Under the pieces are notes generated by a model. That model saw only the letters and a program-made list of their open reading frames with translations, was not told where the DNA came from and did no database searches. A stretch of 64,000 bases of DNA from Pseudodesulfovibrio cashew. Lineage in GTDB: Bacteria; Desulfobacterota; Desulfovibrionia; Desulfovibrionales; Desulfovibrionaceae. Positions 1 through 8,593 of the stretch are shown piece after piece. The stretch is from positions 496,001 through 560,000 of the forward strand of contig NZ_CP046400.1 of NCBI RefSeq assembly GCF_009762795.1, in the 5' to 3' direction. The first letter of the stretch is position 1. Every line of letters begins with the position of its first letter. A program made the translations under genes and the position numbers.

Positions 1-362
1 CAAAGAACAGCATCGAGCGATTCGTCTAAAAACGGAAACCGCTCGCCGGTCTTTACCAGATAATCGACAAAAGGCCCCGGCACCACGTCCATCCCAACAT
101 AGTCGGTCACGGATGGCAGTAAGAAACGATACGGCTGCAGGCCGCACCCAGCATCCAGCACCCTGCCCTCCAATGTAGGCAACACGTCTGCCAAATCCCG
201 ATTCAAGTCTCTGATTGCTGTCCATTGGAAATGCCAGGGATAAAGATTCGGATGTTTTCCGCACAACAGTGCCATGGTTTTCTGGTAACAGGCTGTGATG
301 CTAATGATACCAGCTTTGCAAAAACGTATCATGAACTTTTGTTCAGACATTGCAACACTCAT
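1..362 (-). CDS. SAM-dependent methyltransferase, partial (C-terminus beyond left edge)
   Basis: I translated this by eye from the minus strand. It opens MSVAMSEQKFMIRF and about 120 residues are visible before the edge. The segment VLDAGCGLQPYRF matches glycine-rich motif I of class I SAM methyltransferases, and an acidic-loop motif (YVGMDVV) follows about 20 residues later, as expected for SAM binding. The ATG overlaps the stop of the upstream acyltransferase gene (TGATG), so it is the next gene of the glycan operon. Its substrate is probably a sugar or lipid-linked glycan, inferred only from context. An ATG at 350 is an alternative start. Confidence 0.75.
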   Translation of the reverse strand, partial: MSVAMSEQKFMIRFCKAGIISITACYQKTMALLCGKHPNLYPWHFQWTAIRDLNRDLADVLPTLEGRVLDAGCGLQPYRFLLPSVTDYVGMDVVPGPFVDYLVKTGERFPFLDESLDAVL

Positions 363-1057
363 CACTCCGGCTTTGACAGAAGGAAGTTAACCATCTCCTC
401 TGAAAAAATTTCCTCGCCCTCCTTGTTCCACCATTCCAGTTTCAGCAGTTCGCTGATGGTTTCGTCTGAGAAGCGCTGCCCTATGGGTTTTGCCGGGACA
501 CCACCCAGAATAGTATACGGCTCATACTGTTTCTTTCCCACGACAGCACCAGCTCCGACCACGCAGCCATCCGGAATGACTGCTCCCGCTAAGATCTTAG
601 CATCCCTGCCAATCCAAACATCATTTCCAACAGATATTGGGATGGAGTAGCAATCTGGCGGCAACATCCTCGCCCGCCCCTCTTTCATTATTCGCAAAGA
701 GTACGTCGTTCGATTCCGATGATCATGGTGGGTGGAGAAAATGAAACAGCCTGGTGCAATGGAGCAGTACCTGCCGATACGGACCTCTTTCTCGCCTCCC
801 AGCCTAGAACCGACGCCGACACAGGAATAATTCCCTAACTCTACAAGGTCCCCAACATAGGATTGCCAAACGAGACAACCAGTCCCAATCTTTGCTTTGG
901 AACCGACATCGCTGTCTCCAGAAACATAAGAACCTGGAAAACGTTTCCTGTAGGCTCTGAATTGGAGCCAATTCCAAAAAGCTGGAGAAATAAGACCATG
1001 AAGTAGCTTTCTACTTTCATACCTGCTGAGCAATTTTACATATTCAGGAATATACAT
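362..1057 (-). CDS. Left-handed beta-helix (hexapeptide) acyltransferase
   Basis: A 231-residue protein with hexapeptide repeats (IGRYCSIAPGC, VGNDVWIGRDAKI, IPDGCVVGAGAVVGK) that build a left-handed beta-helix, ending in the ILGGVPAKPIG segment common to CatB/WbbJ-type acetyltransferases. The motif STHHDH carries the expected catalytic histidine. The family transfers an acetyl group from acetyl-CoA to a sugar or antibiotic. In this operon, sugar O- or N-acetylation in the cytoplasm is likely. I chose ATG 1057 over GTG 1066 because GGGAG lies 8 nt before the ATG. It starts 1 nt after the radical SAM stop. Confidence 0.85.
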   Translation of the reverse strand: MYIPEYVKLLSRYESRKLLHGLISPAFWNWLQFRAYRKRFPGSYVSGDSDVGSKAKIGTGCLVWQSYVGDLVELGNYSCVGVGSRLGGEKEVRIGRYCSIAPGCFIFSTHHDHRNRTTYSLRIMKEGRARMLPPDCYSIPISVGNDVWIGRDAKILAGAVIPDGCVVGAGAVVGKKQYEPYTILGGVPAKPIGQRFSDETISELLKLEWWNKEGEEIFSEEMVNFLLSKPE

Positions 1058-1058
1058 G

Positions 1059-2042
1059 CTATTCACTCCCTGCCTGAGGAATCTTGGTACGGTCTGATTT
1101 CAACAAACGAGTAAATACGATCTGCACAGCACGGAGATCATCAACGAATTCAGTATCCCAATAGCGCATACCATCACATCGCCCGCAACTATCAAAACAA
1201 TTCTTATCCACTGCAAGCGCCTTGCGAACGGCCTCTCCTTTCCCTCCGGCATAAAGTTCCACAACAGAATTTATTTGGCTGATGTGTGCCATATGCAAGG
1301 CGGAATTGACATTGTTACAGCAAGGCACCAAGTATCCATCACAGTTGAAGTACAGGCCCATATAGGGAGAGTGACACTTTCCTGGGGAAGGAGCGGAGGT
1401 GGGGTCGAGCCGGAAGTTTTCCAGTTTAACCTTCAAAATGACATTCTCTTCAGGAATCCCATGCTGCCGTGCAAATTGTATATATGGCTCCCTATCTATA
1501 TCCACTGACGGGACCAGGAACTGGGGGAAAACATCACAAGCCCCATTGGCAAGTATATCCAAATTTCGCAAAACGTTAACATAATCCCCCCCCACACGAT
1601 AATTGGGGTATTCGAATGCATCAAGCGTGTCGATTGAGCAAATGATCCGGAGATGATCCCACATTGCCAATTTGTGGGCCCGCCCCTCCTCATAATTCAA
1701 ATGGGAGGAAAGCCAAGTGGAGAAGCCACGCGTCTTTTCCAACAAATCGCTAAAGCGAGGGTGAAAAGTGGGCTCTCCGAACAGATTTAAAATATACCCC
1801 TTGGCTATGGGCTTGGTGACCTCGATAATTCTGTCGAACACATCCATGTCAATGAACTTATTCTCTCGTTTGAGGGTACCCGTTCCGGTTGGGCACAAGG
1901 GACATGAAAGGTTACAAATAGATGTGGGCTCAATCAACACCATACATTTATGATGTACTGGAATTCGCCCCGTATTGAACGCAATAGCGTTTGTCAAAAG
2001 CGCACTATCCACGCCTTTACTGAACTTTGAACGCAACCCCAT
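1059..2042 (-). CDS. Radical SAM protein with SPASM-type C-terminal cluster
   Basis: 327 residues. The CNLSCPLC motif near residue 43 is the CxxxCxxC 4Fe-4S site of radical SAM enzymes. The C-terminal part has a second cysteine set (CHSPYMGLYFNCDG, CCNN, CFDSCGRCDG) typical of SPASM/Twitch domains that hold auxiliary clusters. Such proteins are frequent in O-antigen and capsule loci, where they modify sugars or peptides, but the substrate cannot be read from the sequence. The start codon overlaps the stop of the upstream KpsC/S-like gene by one base (TAATG), indicating translational coupling. Confidence 0.85.
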   Translation of the reverse strand: MGLRSKFSKGVDSALLTNAIAFNTGRIPVHHKCMVLIEPTSICNLSCPLCPTGTGTLKRENKFIDMDVFDRIIEVTKPIAKGYILNLFGEPTFHPRFSDLLEKTRGFSTWLSSHLNYEEGRAHKLAMWDHLRIICSIDTLDAFEYPNYRVGGDYVNVLRNLDILANGACDVFPQFLVPSVDIDREPYIQFARQHGIPEENVILKVKLENFRLDPTSAPSPGKCHSPYMGLYFNCDGYLVPCCNNVNSALHMAHISQINSVVELYAGGKGEAVRKALAVDKNCFDSCGRCDGMRYWDTEFVDDLRAVQIVFTRLLKSDRTKIPQAGSE

Positions 2043-3559
2043 TACTCAGTCCTTTGCTCGCCTCGGCATGCTTTGGGTTCACTTTCCAACAACAACTCTC
2101 CCCATTTCCGAAACAGATTGTGAGGGATGCGGGCGTAGTCTTGAGCCTTGGCTCCCAAGTCATCCATCTCCCTCGTGCTAAAACTGGTCTTGTATGAAGC
2201 CAAAAAATGCGCCCGCAAAGCGTTTTGAGCCCCTTTCGGATCCTCAGAAAAATTATCCAAATATTCCAAAAGCCTTTCCGTGAAATCAGGAGAGTACAAA
2301 TCGGCATAGAGCAAATTCGGTAGAAAATTATAAAACACCCTTCCCAATACAACGACAGGCCTATTGAGCAGATATGCTTCCCAACCAGCGGTTCCCGTGA
2401 CCGTCAAGGTTGCGGCACTATTTTTAGATAACTCGAATGTGCTGACGTAAGGATGGATGACTTCAACATTATATAGTGCCTTTAATCGCTTGTAAAATCC
2501 CAACTCTCTGTCTCCGACCATAGCAGTATGGTCCTTGACATAGAGGCAGTAATCTGACGGCAACTTTTTTGCTAGTTGAAAAACAAAGCTTTCATGATGG
2601 GAGTACTCTTCGCCAAAATACATATCATTGACTTCAGGAGACTTATGCAATGGCAAATAAATATATTTTTTAGAAAAATCCGGCTTACGTACTAGGAAAT
2701 CGGTATATTCAAGGCGAAACATTCGCAAAGCCTTCCTTGGCCATTTCAGCATGCTGTCCACGGAGGAATCCAATCGCCCGGCATTACGATCAAACTCGTT
2801 ATTACGATACATCTCTACATTTTTCTTAATAAAAGACATACTCCGTGGAACTGATTTGATATTTTTTAATAAAGATCGAGATCGATGCTCAACGTAGCGG
2901 GGAATTTGTGGCTTATTGATAAACCGCTCGTACCACTCATCTGCATCGGCTATATCCTTAGCATCAAAGTCTTTAGTCCCCTCCTTCATTAAGGCATTGA
3001 ATATCTGCTCCATGCCCTGCTGCCTATTCTTTGAATCATAGGCAAATAAGCGGTGACCAACATGCCTTGTCGGGGCTATTCCCATGGCGGGGATTCTGCG
3101 CGATAACCCTATATCAGCCAGAATCTGCCACAAATACAACTCCCGCCCCAGCAAGATGTACCTTATCTCATTTTCATCAAATATTTTTTTTGCAAAAAGC
3201 AAATAGATGACTTGTAGATTACGACTTTCACGGTAGTCTTCAATCTGATAAAACATTCTGTCGTAATAGGTAATCATTACATTATTATTAATACTCAGCT
3301 CTTCTTCCAATGTCTTCTGCAGAGAATCAAGATCGTCTAACTTCATCCCGCTAATCCTATTTATATTATCAAAATAGAACTGCGGCATGCTATAAAATTT
3401 ACCGATATTATCTTTTTCCATGCTGGATAGCGTCATCTGGTTCTCGACAAATTGCCACATTACAATGCATACAACAGGCAACTTGAACTCTTCTCGAATA
3501 GAAGAGACAACTTTTTCCATATAATCTTGATGCATACAACATAGGATTGAACCACTCAT
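2042..3559 (-). CDS. KpsC/KpsS-like surface polysaccharide transferase
   Basis: 505 residues from ATG 3559, which follows the ABC-transporter stop by 1 nt and has GGAAGG upstream; the longer reading frame would start inside the transporter gene. The C-terminal half carries the Capsule_synth signature: YVKDH, IHPYVSTFELSKNS, then VTGTAGWEAYLLNRPVVVLG. KpsC/KpsS enzymes are cytoplasmic transferases that add Kdo linkers to capsule lipid. With NeuB/NeuA-type enzymes in this operon, the donor here could be another CMP-keto-acid (inference). The N-terminal 250 residues match nothing I recognise. Confidence 0.65.
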   Translation of the reverse strand: MSGSILCCMHQDYMEKVVSSIREEFKLPVVCIVMWQFVENQMTLSSMEKDNIGKFYSMPQFYFDNINRISGMKLDDLDSLQKTLEEELSINNNVMITYYDRMFYQIEDYRESRNLQVIYLLFAKKIFDENEIRYILLGRELYLWQILADIGLSRRIPAMGIAPTRHVGHRLFAYDSKNRQQGMEQIFNALMKEGTKDFDAKDIADADEWYERFINKPQIPRYVEHRSRSLLKNIKSVPRSMSFIKKNVEMYRNNEFDRNAGRLDSSVDSMLKWPRKALRMFRLEYTDFLVRKPDFSKKYIYLPLHKSPEVNDMYFGEEYSHHESFVFQLAKKLPSDYCLYVKDHTAMVGDRELGFYKRLKALYNVEVIHPYVSTFELSKNSAATLTVTGTAGWEAYLLNRPVVVLGRVFYNFLPNLLYADLYSPDFTERLLEYLDNFSEDPKGAQNALRAHFLASYKTSFSTREMDDLGAKAQDYARIPHNLFRKWGELLLESEPKACRGEQRTE

Positions 3560-3560
3560 A

Positions 3561-5246
3561 CTAACCTTCCAATTCCCTTTTTTGACCATTGTAGACGATA
3601 ACCTCGTCCGCAATAGTTCTAACTGCTTGCTGGTGGGACACAATCAGCACAGCCATATTATCTTTCAGTCTAACGATACTATCCAAGATAGATTTCTCGG
3701 TCTTTTCATCCAACCCCGAGGTGGCTTCATCAAGAACAAGCAAACGAGGCCGGGCGATCACTGCCCGGGCTATCATCAGGCGCTGCCTCTGCCCCCCGGA
3801 AAGGGCTCTACCTTGCTCCCCAACGAAACCATCAAGCCCACCTTCAGAGGTCTCCACGAAGTCTCGTGCGCCGGCAGCGTCCACTGCTCTCCAAACTTCT
3901 TCATCCTCGACATCTCTGCCAAGTGTAATATTCATCCGGATGGTGTCATTGAACAAAAAGACCTCCTGCGGGACATATCCTATCTGCTCCCGCCATGCGT
4001 TCATGTCCAAATCACTTAGAGGGACGCCATCAACAAGCACTTCACCTTCGTCAGGCCTAACCAGTCCGACGATCAGATCAATCGTTGTTGTCTTACCCAC
4101 TCCCGATGGGCCGCAAAGTGCGGTAATTCGATTCATCGGCACGGAAAGATTAAAATTTCTGAGCACATCCCGGTCCCCATAACTAAGGGAGACATCGCGC
4201 AGCCCGACCTCGCTTTGAAAATCAACTGATTTTTTTCCCGTCCGGCACTCGCTCTGCGAATTGATTTCATTAATTTTTCCAATAAGAGAGATCAAATTCC
4301 CTTCAAGTATCCCATAATTCTGCATCGTCTGTTGAAAGCTTGAAACACGTGACAGAATGCGGTGGAAATAAAATGCCATAACAAGAATCAAGGCGGCATC
4401 TATCTTCATTAAGACGTATCCCACGTACAAACCGCCTGCGACCAGAACCGTTGTAAACGGCTCCTGGATCGAGCTCATCAACCCCATGCCCATGGCACTT
4501 TTTCTTGCGGCCTCTTTAAATTGCTCAGACTGATCCTCAATATGCCCAACAAGAAGCCGTTCCACATTCATAACCTTCAGCGGCTTCACTCCCGCGAGAG
4601 CATCAGTGAAAATGGCATTCATGGCATTTAATGCATTGGTTTGCTTTAGCCCGGCGGCGCGTATTCTTTTTATCAAGAAGTTTAAGGAAAACATCATCAA
4701 GCTTCCGCAAGCAATACCGGCAAGAACAATCTGCCAAGAAAAAAATGAAGCTACGCCAAGGTAAACCACCGCCTGAATAATGTGCGAAAGAGCAAGCGCC
4801 AGTATTCGCAGTCCTCTGCCAGCAAGAGTGCTCTCAGTGGAAAGTGCGTAGGTTAACTTTCCTGCCGGCTGCTTGATGTAGTAGCTCCAGTTTGCCCTGA
4901 GGAGACCGCCCAGCAACCTTGTTCTCAGACGAGTAGCAACCTCTGCCTCGACATACCCGACCTGTTTATACGCCAGCAAAAAGATGACGGCTCTTCCAAC
5001 CATTGCAGCACAAATAATGACAAGAACATTAGTCAGCGAAGGCACAACATCAAAATGGGAAAAAACCATTTCAATGTTTTTCATCAGAGGGTTGGAGGCA
5101 TTCCCATCGATTAGCGCGCTAAGCAAGGGAACAATACTTACGGCACCAATCGACTCCACGGCTCCAGCAAGCAGAAGCAACAACAAGGTTGCCACTATCT
5201 GACGCGGAAATTCGCGGAAATAAAATAAACAAGTATCAATAAACAT
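3561..5246 (-). CDS. ABC transporter/flippase (fused TM and ATPase domains)
   Basis: 561 residues starting MFIDTCLFYF. The N-terminal ~310 residues hold about six membrane helices. The C-terminal nucleotide-binding domain shows Walker A (GPSGVGKTT), Q-loop (YVPQEVFLF), signature (LSGGQRQR), Walker B (LLVLDEATSGLD) and H-loop (VSHQ). It is an MsbA/PglK-type half transporter, which acts as a homodimer in the inner membrane and typically flips lipid-linked glycans. The SD is weak. The gene lies 65 bp after the MBOAT stop and 1 bp before the next gene. The absence of Wzx/Wzy in this operon fits an ABC-dependent route. Confidence 0.88.
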   Translation of the reverse strand: MFIDTCLFYFREFPRQIVATLLLLLLAGAVESIGAVSIVPLLSALIDGNASNPLMKNIEMVFSHFDVVPSLTNVLVIICAAMVGRAVIFLLAYKQVGYVEAEVATRLRTRLLGGLLRANWSYYIKQPAGKLTYALSTESTLAGRGLRILALALSHIIQAVVYLGVASFFSWQIVLAGIACGSLMMFSLNFLIKRIRAAGLKQTNALNAMNAIFTDALAGVKPLKVMNVERLLVGHIEDQSEQFKEAARKSAMGMGLMSSIQEPFTTVLVAGGLYVGYVLMKIDAALILVMAFYFHRILSRVSSFQQTMQNYGILEGNLISLIGKINEINSQSECRTGKKSVDFQSEVGLRDVSLSYGDRDVLRNFNLSVPMNRITALCGPSGVGKTTTIDLIVGLVRPDEGEVLVDGVPLSDLDMNAWREQIGYVPQEVFLFNDTIRMNITLGRDVEDEEVWRAVDAAGARDFVETSEGGLDGFVGEQGRALSGGQRQRLMIARAVIARPRLLVLDEATSGLDEKTEKSILDSIVRLKDNMAVLIVSHQQAVRTIADEVIVYNGQKRELEG

Positions 5247-5311
5247 GCTTTTGCTTAAATAACATCTTAATAGCAGGGAACGGTCCAAGACCAACTCCCA
5301 AAGGGTTTTGT

Positions 5312-6685
5312 CTAGAAGGCAAAATAAATAAAGGGTGCAGCAGTCCCGCGGTAATAAATGGCGGCAAATAATAACAGACCTGCGACGGTTGCCCTTGCTT
5401 CCAGCCTTAACTCCAGCCACATTTTTCCCAACAAGGGAAACGCTGTCTCTCCAGCTTGAATAGCTAAAGCCAATGCAAGAGCGGCAATACAACGGATATC
5501 GATGGGAGCAGAAAACAGAGTTCGGTATGCTCCAGCATCTAAAAACGATGTAAGAATAGACCCCAGTGTTTCCAAATTTTCAACGCGAAAGATCAGCCAG
5601 CCAAAGACGACGAAGATAAACGTCACCCCGATTGCCATAGGCTTGGGCAACCTCACAAATAACCGGGCCACTCTATGCAAAGTCAGCAACAAGCCATGAT
5701 AGGCTCCCCAAATGACAAAGTTCCAAGCAGCACCGTGCCAGAAACCGCATAGAAGCATGGTTGCCATAAGATTTATTATAGTCCGCCACGCCGAACCTCG
5801 ACTTCCCCCCATTGGGAAATAAACATAATCTCTCAGCCAGCGTCCGAGTGTAATATGCCATCGGCGCCAGAATTCACTCGGGCTATGAGCCAGGTATGGG
5901 GCATAAAAATTCTTTGGCAAGTAAATGCCACAAATCAATGCCGCCCCACGCCCCATATCCATATAGCCGGAGAAGTCACCCCAGATCTGAACGGAATATA
6001 AAAGAATGGCCATCCAGAGAGTGACAGGATCAAATTGTTCAGGGGCTGCGAAGATCGGGTCAATTACCTGCGCAACTCGGTCGGCGAGTACCATTTTTTT
6101 GAACAGCCCAAGAATGAAAAGCTCCGACCCCTTGAGGACGTCTCTTTCTTGAGCCCGGGGCAGCGCATGGACTTGAGGAATAAGTTCATTATGCCGAACA
6201 ATAGGGCCCGCAATGAGCTGGGCAAAAAGACTTTGAAACAAGACGAATTCCGTGAAGCTAATCGGCTTTGTTTCACCTCTTGTGTTATCAATGAGATAAG
6301 CTATCCCCTGTAGCGTATAGAAGCTTATTCCTATAGGAAGTTGATGAGAGATAAAAAAGCTGGTCTCCCAGCCATCCAATGACAAGGAAGCCAGGGAAGC
6401 GACCCATCCCCAATACTTCCACATAAACAGGTTCCCAACCAGTAGGCCTATGCCGCACGCGGTAATAAGCTGAGAGCGTTCAGAGTAACGCCGCGCCAAT
6501 GACAATACGGCCCAAATCAGAGAGATAACAAGACAAAGCACTATGGTCGTTACGAGACCAGACCAACAGACAAAAACAGCAGAAAACAACAAAAGCACCC
6601 ATTTTCTTGCTGCTTGGCTGGTGTATTGAAGCAGTATACCAACAAAACCGAGAAGTGCGACGAATTCAAAGGAGGAGTAAATCAA
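5312..6685 (-). CDS. MBOAT-family O-acyltransferase (AlgI/DltB-like)
   Basis: 457 residues, polytopic. The segments SFYTLQGIAYLIDNTRGE, SPSEFWRRWHITLGRWLRDYVYFPMGG (given here in parts) and GFWHGAAWNF are the AlgI signature, with the invariant His in FWHG and the WRRWH histidine. AlgI proteins move acetyl groups across the inner membrane for O-acetylation of exported polysaccharide. The start codon is TTG at 6685: AAGGAGG lies 5 nt upstream and the TTGA overlaps the stop of the preceding AlgJ/X-like gene. The two genes are therefore a coupled O-acetylation pair. Confidence 0.9.
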   Translation of the reverse strand: MIYSSFEFVALLGFVGILLQYTSQAARKWVLLLFSAVFVCWSGLVTTIVLCLVISLIWAVLSLARRYSERSQLITACGIGLLVGNLFMWKYWGWVASLASLSLDGWETSFFISHQLPIGISFYTLQGIAYLIDNTRGETKPISFTEFVLFQSLFAQLIAGPIVRHNELIPQVHALPRAQERDVLKGSELFILGLFKKMVLADRVAQVIDPIFAAPEQFDPVTLWMAILLYSVQIWGDFSGYMDMGRGAALICGIYLPKNFYAPYLAHSPSEFWRRWHITLGRWLRDYVYFPMGGSRGSAWRTIINLMATMLLCGFWHGAAWNFVIWGAYHGLLLTLHRVARLFVRLPKPMAIGVTFIFVVFGWLIFRVENLETLGSILTSFLDAGAYRTLFSAPIDIRCIAALALALAIQAGETAFPLLGKMWLELRLEARATVAGLLLFAAIYYRGTAAPFIYFAF

Positions 6686-7797
6686 CTCGCCTCCTTCAAT
6701 CTCTTGGCAAGCGCCTTAGAAAACTTGACCGCTCCCAAGGGGTTCAGGTGGTGAAGATCCATCTCACAGTTTCCACGTCCCTTGGCCCCAAAAAAATCTG
6801 CATCTGTCAAGCCGAAAGCGGGAAGTGAGGCAATGATGATGTCGTCTCCCACTATCTTACGCACCCGTGGCAGATAATTAAATCCGTCAACGTACGTATA
6901 GTACTTCTCGGTCAATGGCATCACCAAATATACTACCTGATGAGCCAATTGCGGAGCAATGTCGGCAATACGGCGCAGTGCATCCATCTGCTCCAGGCTT
7001 ACCCCTTCCGGGAACCGTTGCTTTGGTGAAGATTCAAACTGTTCTTCTCGCTTCCGAGACTCGACGTTTCCACATGACGCAAGAACACTAAGGTCTTGCT
7101 CGGTCACAATCCATTTTTCTCGACTGTGGGTAACAAGTTTTTTGGCTCCTTCTAGAGTTCGTTTCAACGAAGTCAAAAACGAAGGTTTGCTTGAAAGCGA
7201 CTTAATTTTAGCATCCCACGCCTTTAAATCACTGGAACGAACTGAAAAAGAGGAGTCATCGACGCATATTATCACAACCTTGGACTTGCCCCTTTGCATG
7301 ACCTTCACTTGTTGCATAAGGAGTTCTTCGGTTGTTGCGCTCGCCGCACTCACGGCAAAATTTAAAACTGTCTCAACGCCCAAAGTTTGAGCCAGCACTT
7401 TCGGATTGATTCCATCTCGAGCTCTGGAAGTTCCAAAAATGAGAACGTCCGGAGTTCGTTCCTCCAACAAACGGAAAGGAAGTTCCAAGGGTATATACAC
7501 ATGTGCCTTGCGATCGCTTCCAACCAGTACTGTCGTAAGGGCAAATTCGTCTTCCGAATTCAACGGCGGTCCGGCCTTGTCCAAAACATCTTCATACCCA
7601 GGGAACAGTGTCTCGAAAACCGATTCACAAAGTGCTGAATCCCGCTCTGCCACCCCCTTGCTGAATCTCAAAAAATCATCTGGAAGCCCTAAAGCCAACT
7701 GTCCATATCCAAACGAGGATACTGCTAGATTGACACCAATTGAACACAGCATGACGATCAGGATCGTCAGATAGTACTTCCTCAAAAGCCCCGTCAT
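6682..7797 (-). CDS. AlgJ/AlgX-like SGNH-type O-acetylation partner protein
   Basis: 371 residues from ATG 7797. A single N-terminal membrane anchor (YYLTILIVMLCSIGVNLAV) is followed by a periplasmic domain. The segment VLIFGTSRARDGI resembles the block I Ser of SGNH hydrolases (GxSxxxxG region), and a C-terminal DLHHLNPLGA provides an Asp-x-x-His pair. AlgJ, AlgX and related partners accept acetyl groups from MBOAT proteins and place them on the polymer. Coupling to the MBOAT gene supports this role. The polysaccharide is not identifiable. Confidence 0.7.
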   Translation of the reverse strand: MTGLLRKYYLTILIVMLCSIGVNLAVSSFGYGQLALGLPDDFLRFSKGVAERDSALCESVFETLFPGYEDVLDKAGPPLNSEDEFALTTVLVGSDRKAHVYIPLELPFRLLEERTPDVLIFGTSRARDGINPKVLAQTLGVETVLNFAVSAASATTEELLMQQVKVMQRGKSKVVIICVDDSSFSVRSSDLKAWDAKIKSLSSKPSFLTSLKRTLEGAKKLVTHSREKWIVTEQDLSVLASCGNVESRKREEQFESSPKQRFPEGVSLEQMDALRRIADIAPQLAHQVVYLVMPLTEKYYTYVDGFNYLPRVRKIVGDDIIIASLPAFGLTDADFFGAKGRGNCEMDLHHLNPLGAVKFSKALAKRLKEAS

Positions 7798-7819
7798 GTT
7801 ATTTCCACTCAACGCCGGT

Positions 7820-8593
7820 TTATGGCACCATCCCCATGGGACCACTGTCGTCCTGTTCGGCTTTAGAAACTGTTGGCAGCCGAACCACACCTTTATTGAC
7901 CATAAGTTCAGCCAATTCCCAATCCATCGGGAAATTCAGATCAAATCCCTCATACCCCTCTGAGACGAAGGGGACCATGGGGGCTTCGGCGATGACCCCT
8001 TTCATGAGAGGGAGAGATGTCTTCGCTATCTCAAGGCTGGCATTTTGAACAAATATCTCAGGAAGCGACTGATAGGGGGTGCTATGCCAAGGCGTGGCTC
8101 CTTCATCCGGATTTACGAAAAGCGGTTGTAATCCGCCATCCTGTATCTTCCACATTTTATACGGATGCTCATGGCATTTTTGGACCGCGCGCAATGAGCT
8201 CGCCCACGGGCTCTTTTTCATGGCTTCCCATGCACGTACAATGGTCTCGCTCTGCCTGAACGGATTAGTTGGACGCAAAAGGAAATAATAGTCGGGCAGA
8301 GTTCCCCGTTCTGCCAGATAGAGCAAGGCGTGGCGTACCCAGTCAATATCGGGAGACAGGTCGGCGGAATAGGCTTCTGGCCGAAGGAAAGGAACGTGAG
8401 CCCCATACGAACGAGCAACTTCCGCAATCTTCTGACACTCGGTCGAAACTATTACATCCGAAAATATCCCAGAACCCAAAGCCGCAGCTATCGTATATGC
8501 GAGGAGCGGATGTCCTCCCAACTGCCGTATGTTCTTCCGTGGTATCCTCTTGGATTGTGCTCGTGCAGGGATCAGAGCAACCGGTTTATTCAT
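7820..8593 (-). CDS. CMP-nonulosonate (sialic-acid-type) cytidylyltransferase
   Basis: 257 residues from MNKPVALIPARAQSKRIPRKN. The motif IPARxxSKRIPRKN is the nucleotide-binding P-loop-like signature of NeuA/PseF/LegF enzymes, followed by LLRPTNPFR, the conserved substrate loop. It activates a nine-carbon keto-acid with CTP to a CMP-sugar in the cytoplasm. The start overlaps the transketolase stop by 8 bp. It pairs with the NeuB-type synthase three genes upstream. Which nonulosonate is made (sialic, legionaminic, pseudaminic or other) cannot be told. Confidence 0.85.
   Translation of the reverse strand: MNKPVALIPARAQSKRIPRKNIRQLGGHPLLAYTIAAALGSGIFSDVIVSTECQKIAEVARSYGAHVPFLRPEAYSADLSPDIDWVRHALLYLAERGTLPDYYFLLRPTNPFRQSETIVRAWEAMKKSPWASSLRAVQKCHEHPYKMWKIQDGGLQPLFVNPDEGATPWHSTPYQSLPEIFVQNASLEIAKTSLPLMKGVIAEAPMVPFVSEGYEGFDLNFPMDWELAELMVNKGVVRLPTVSKAEQDDSGPMGMVP

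Noticed and set aside
225-650. 141-codon plus-strand ORF at the left end
   Set aside because: It is antisense to the methyltransferase and hexapeptide acyltransferase genes, both of which have clear family motifs.
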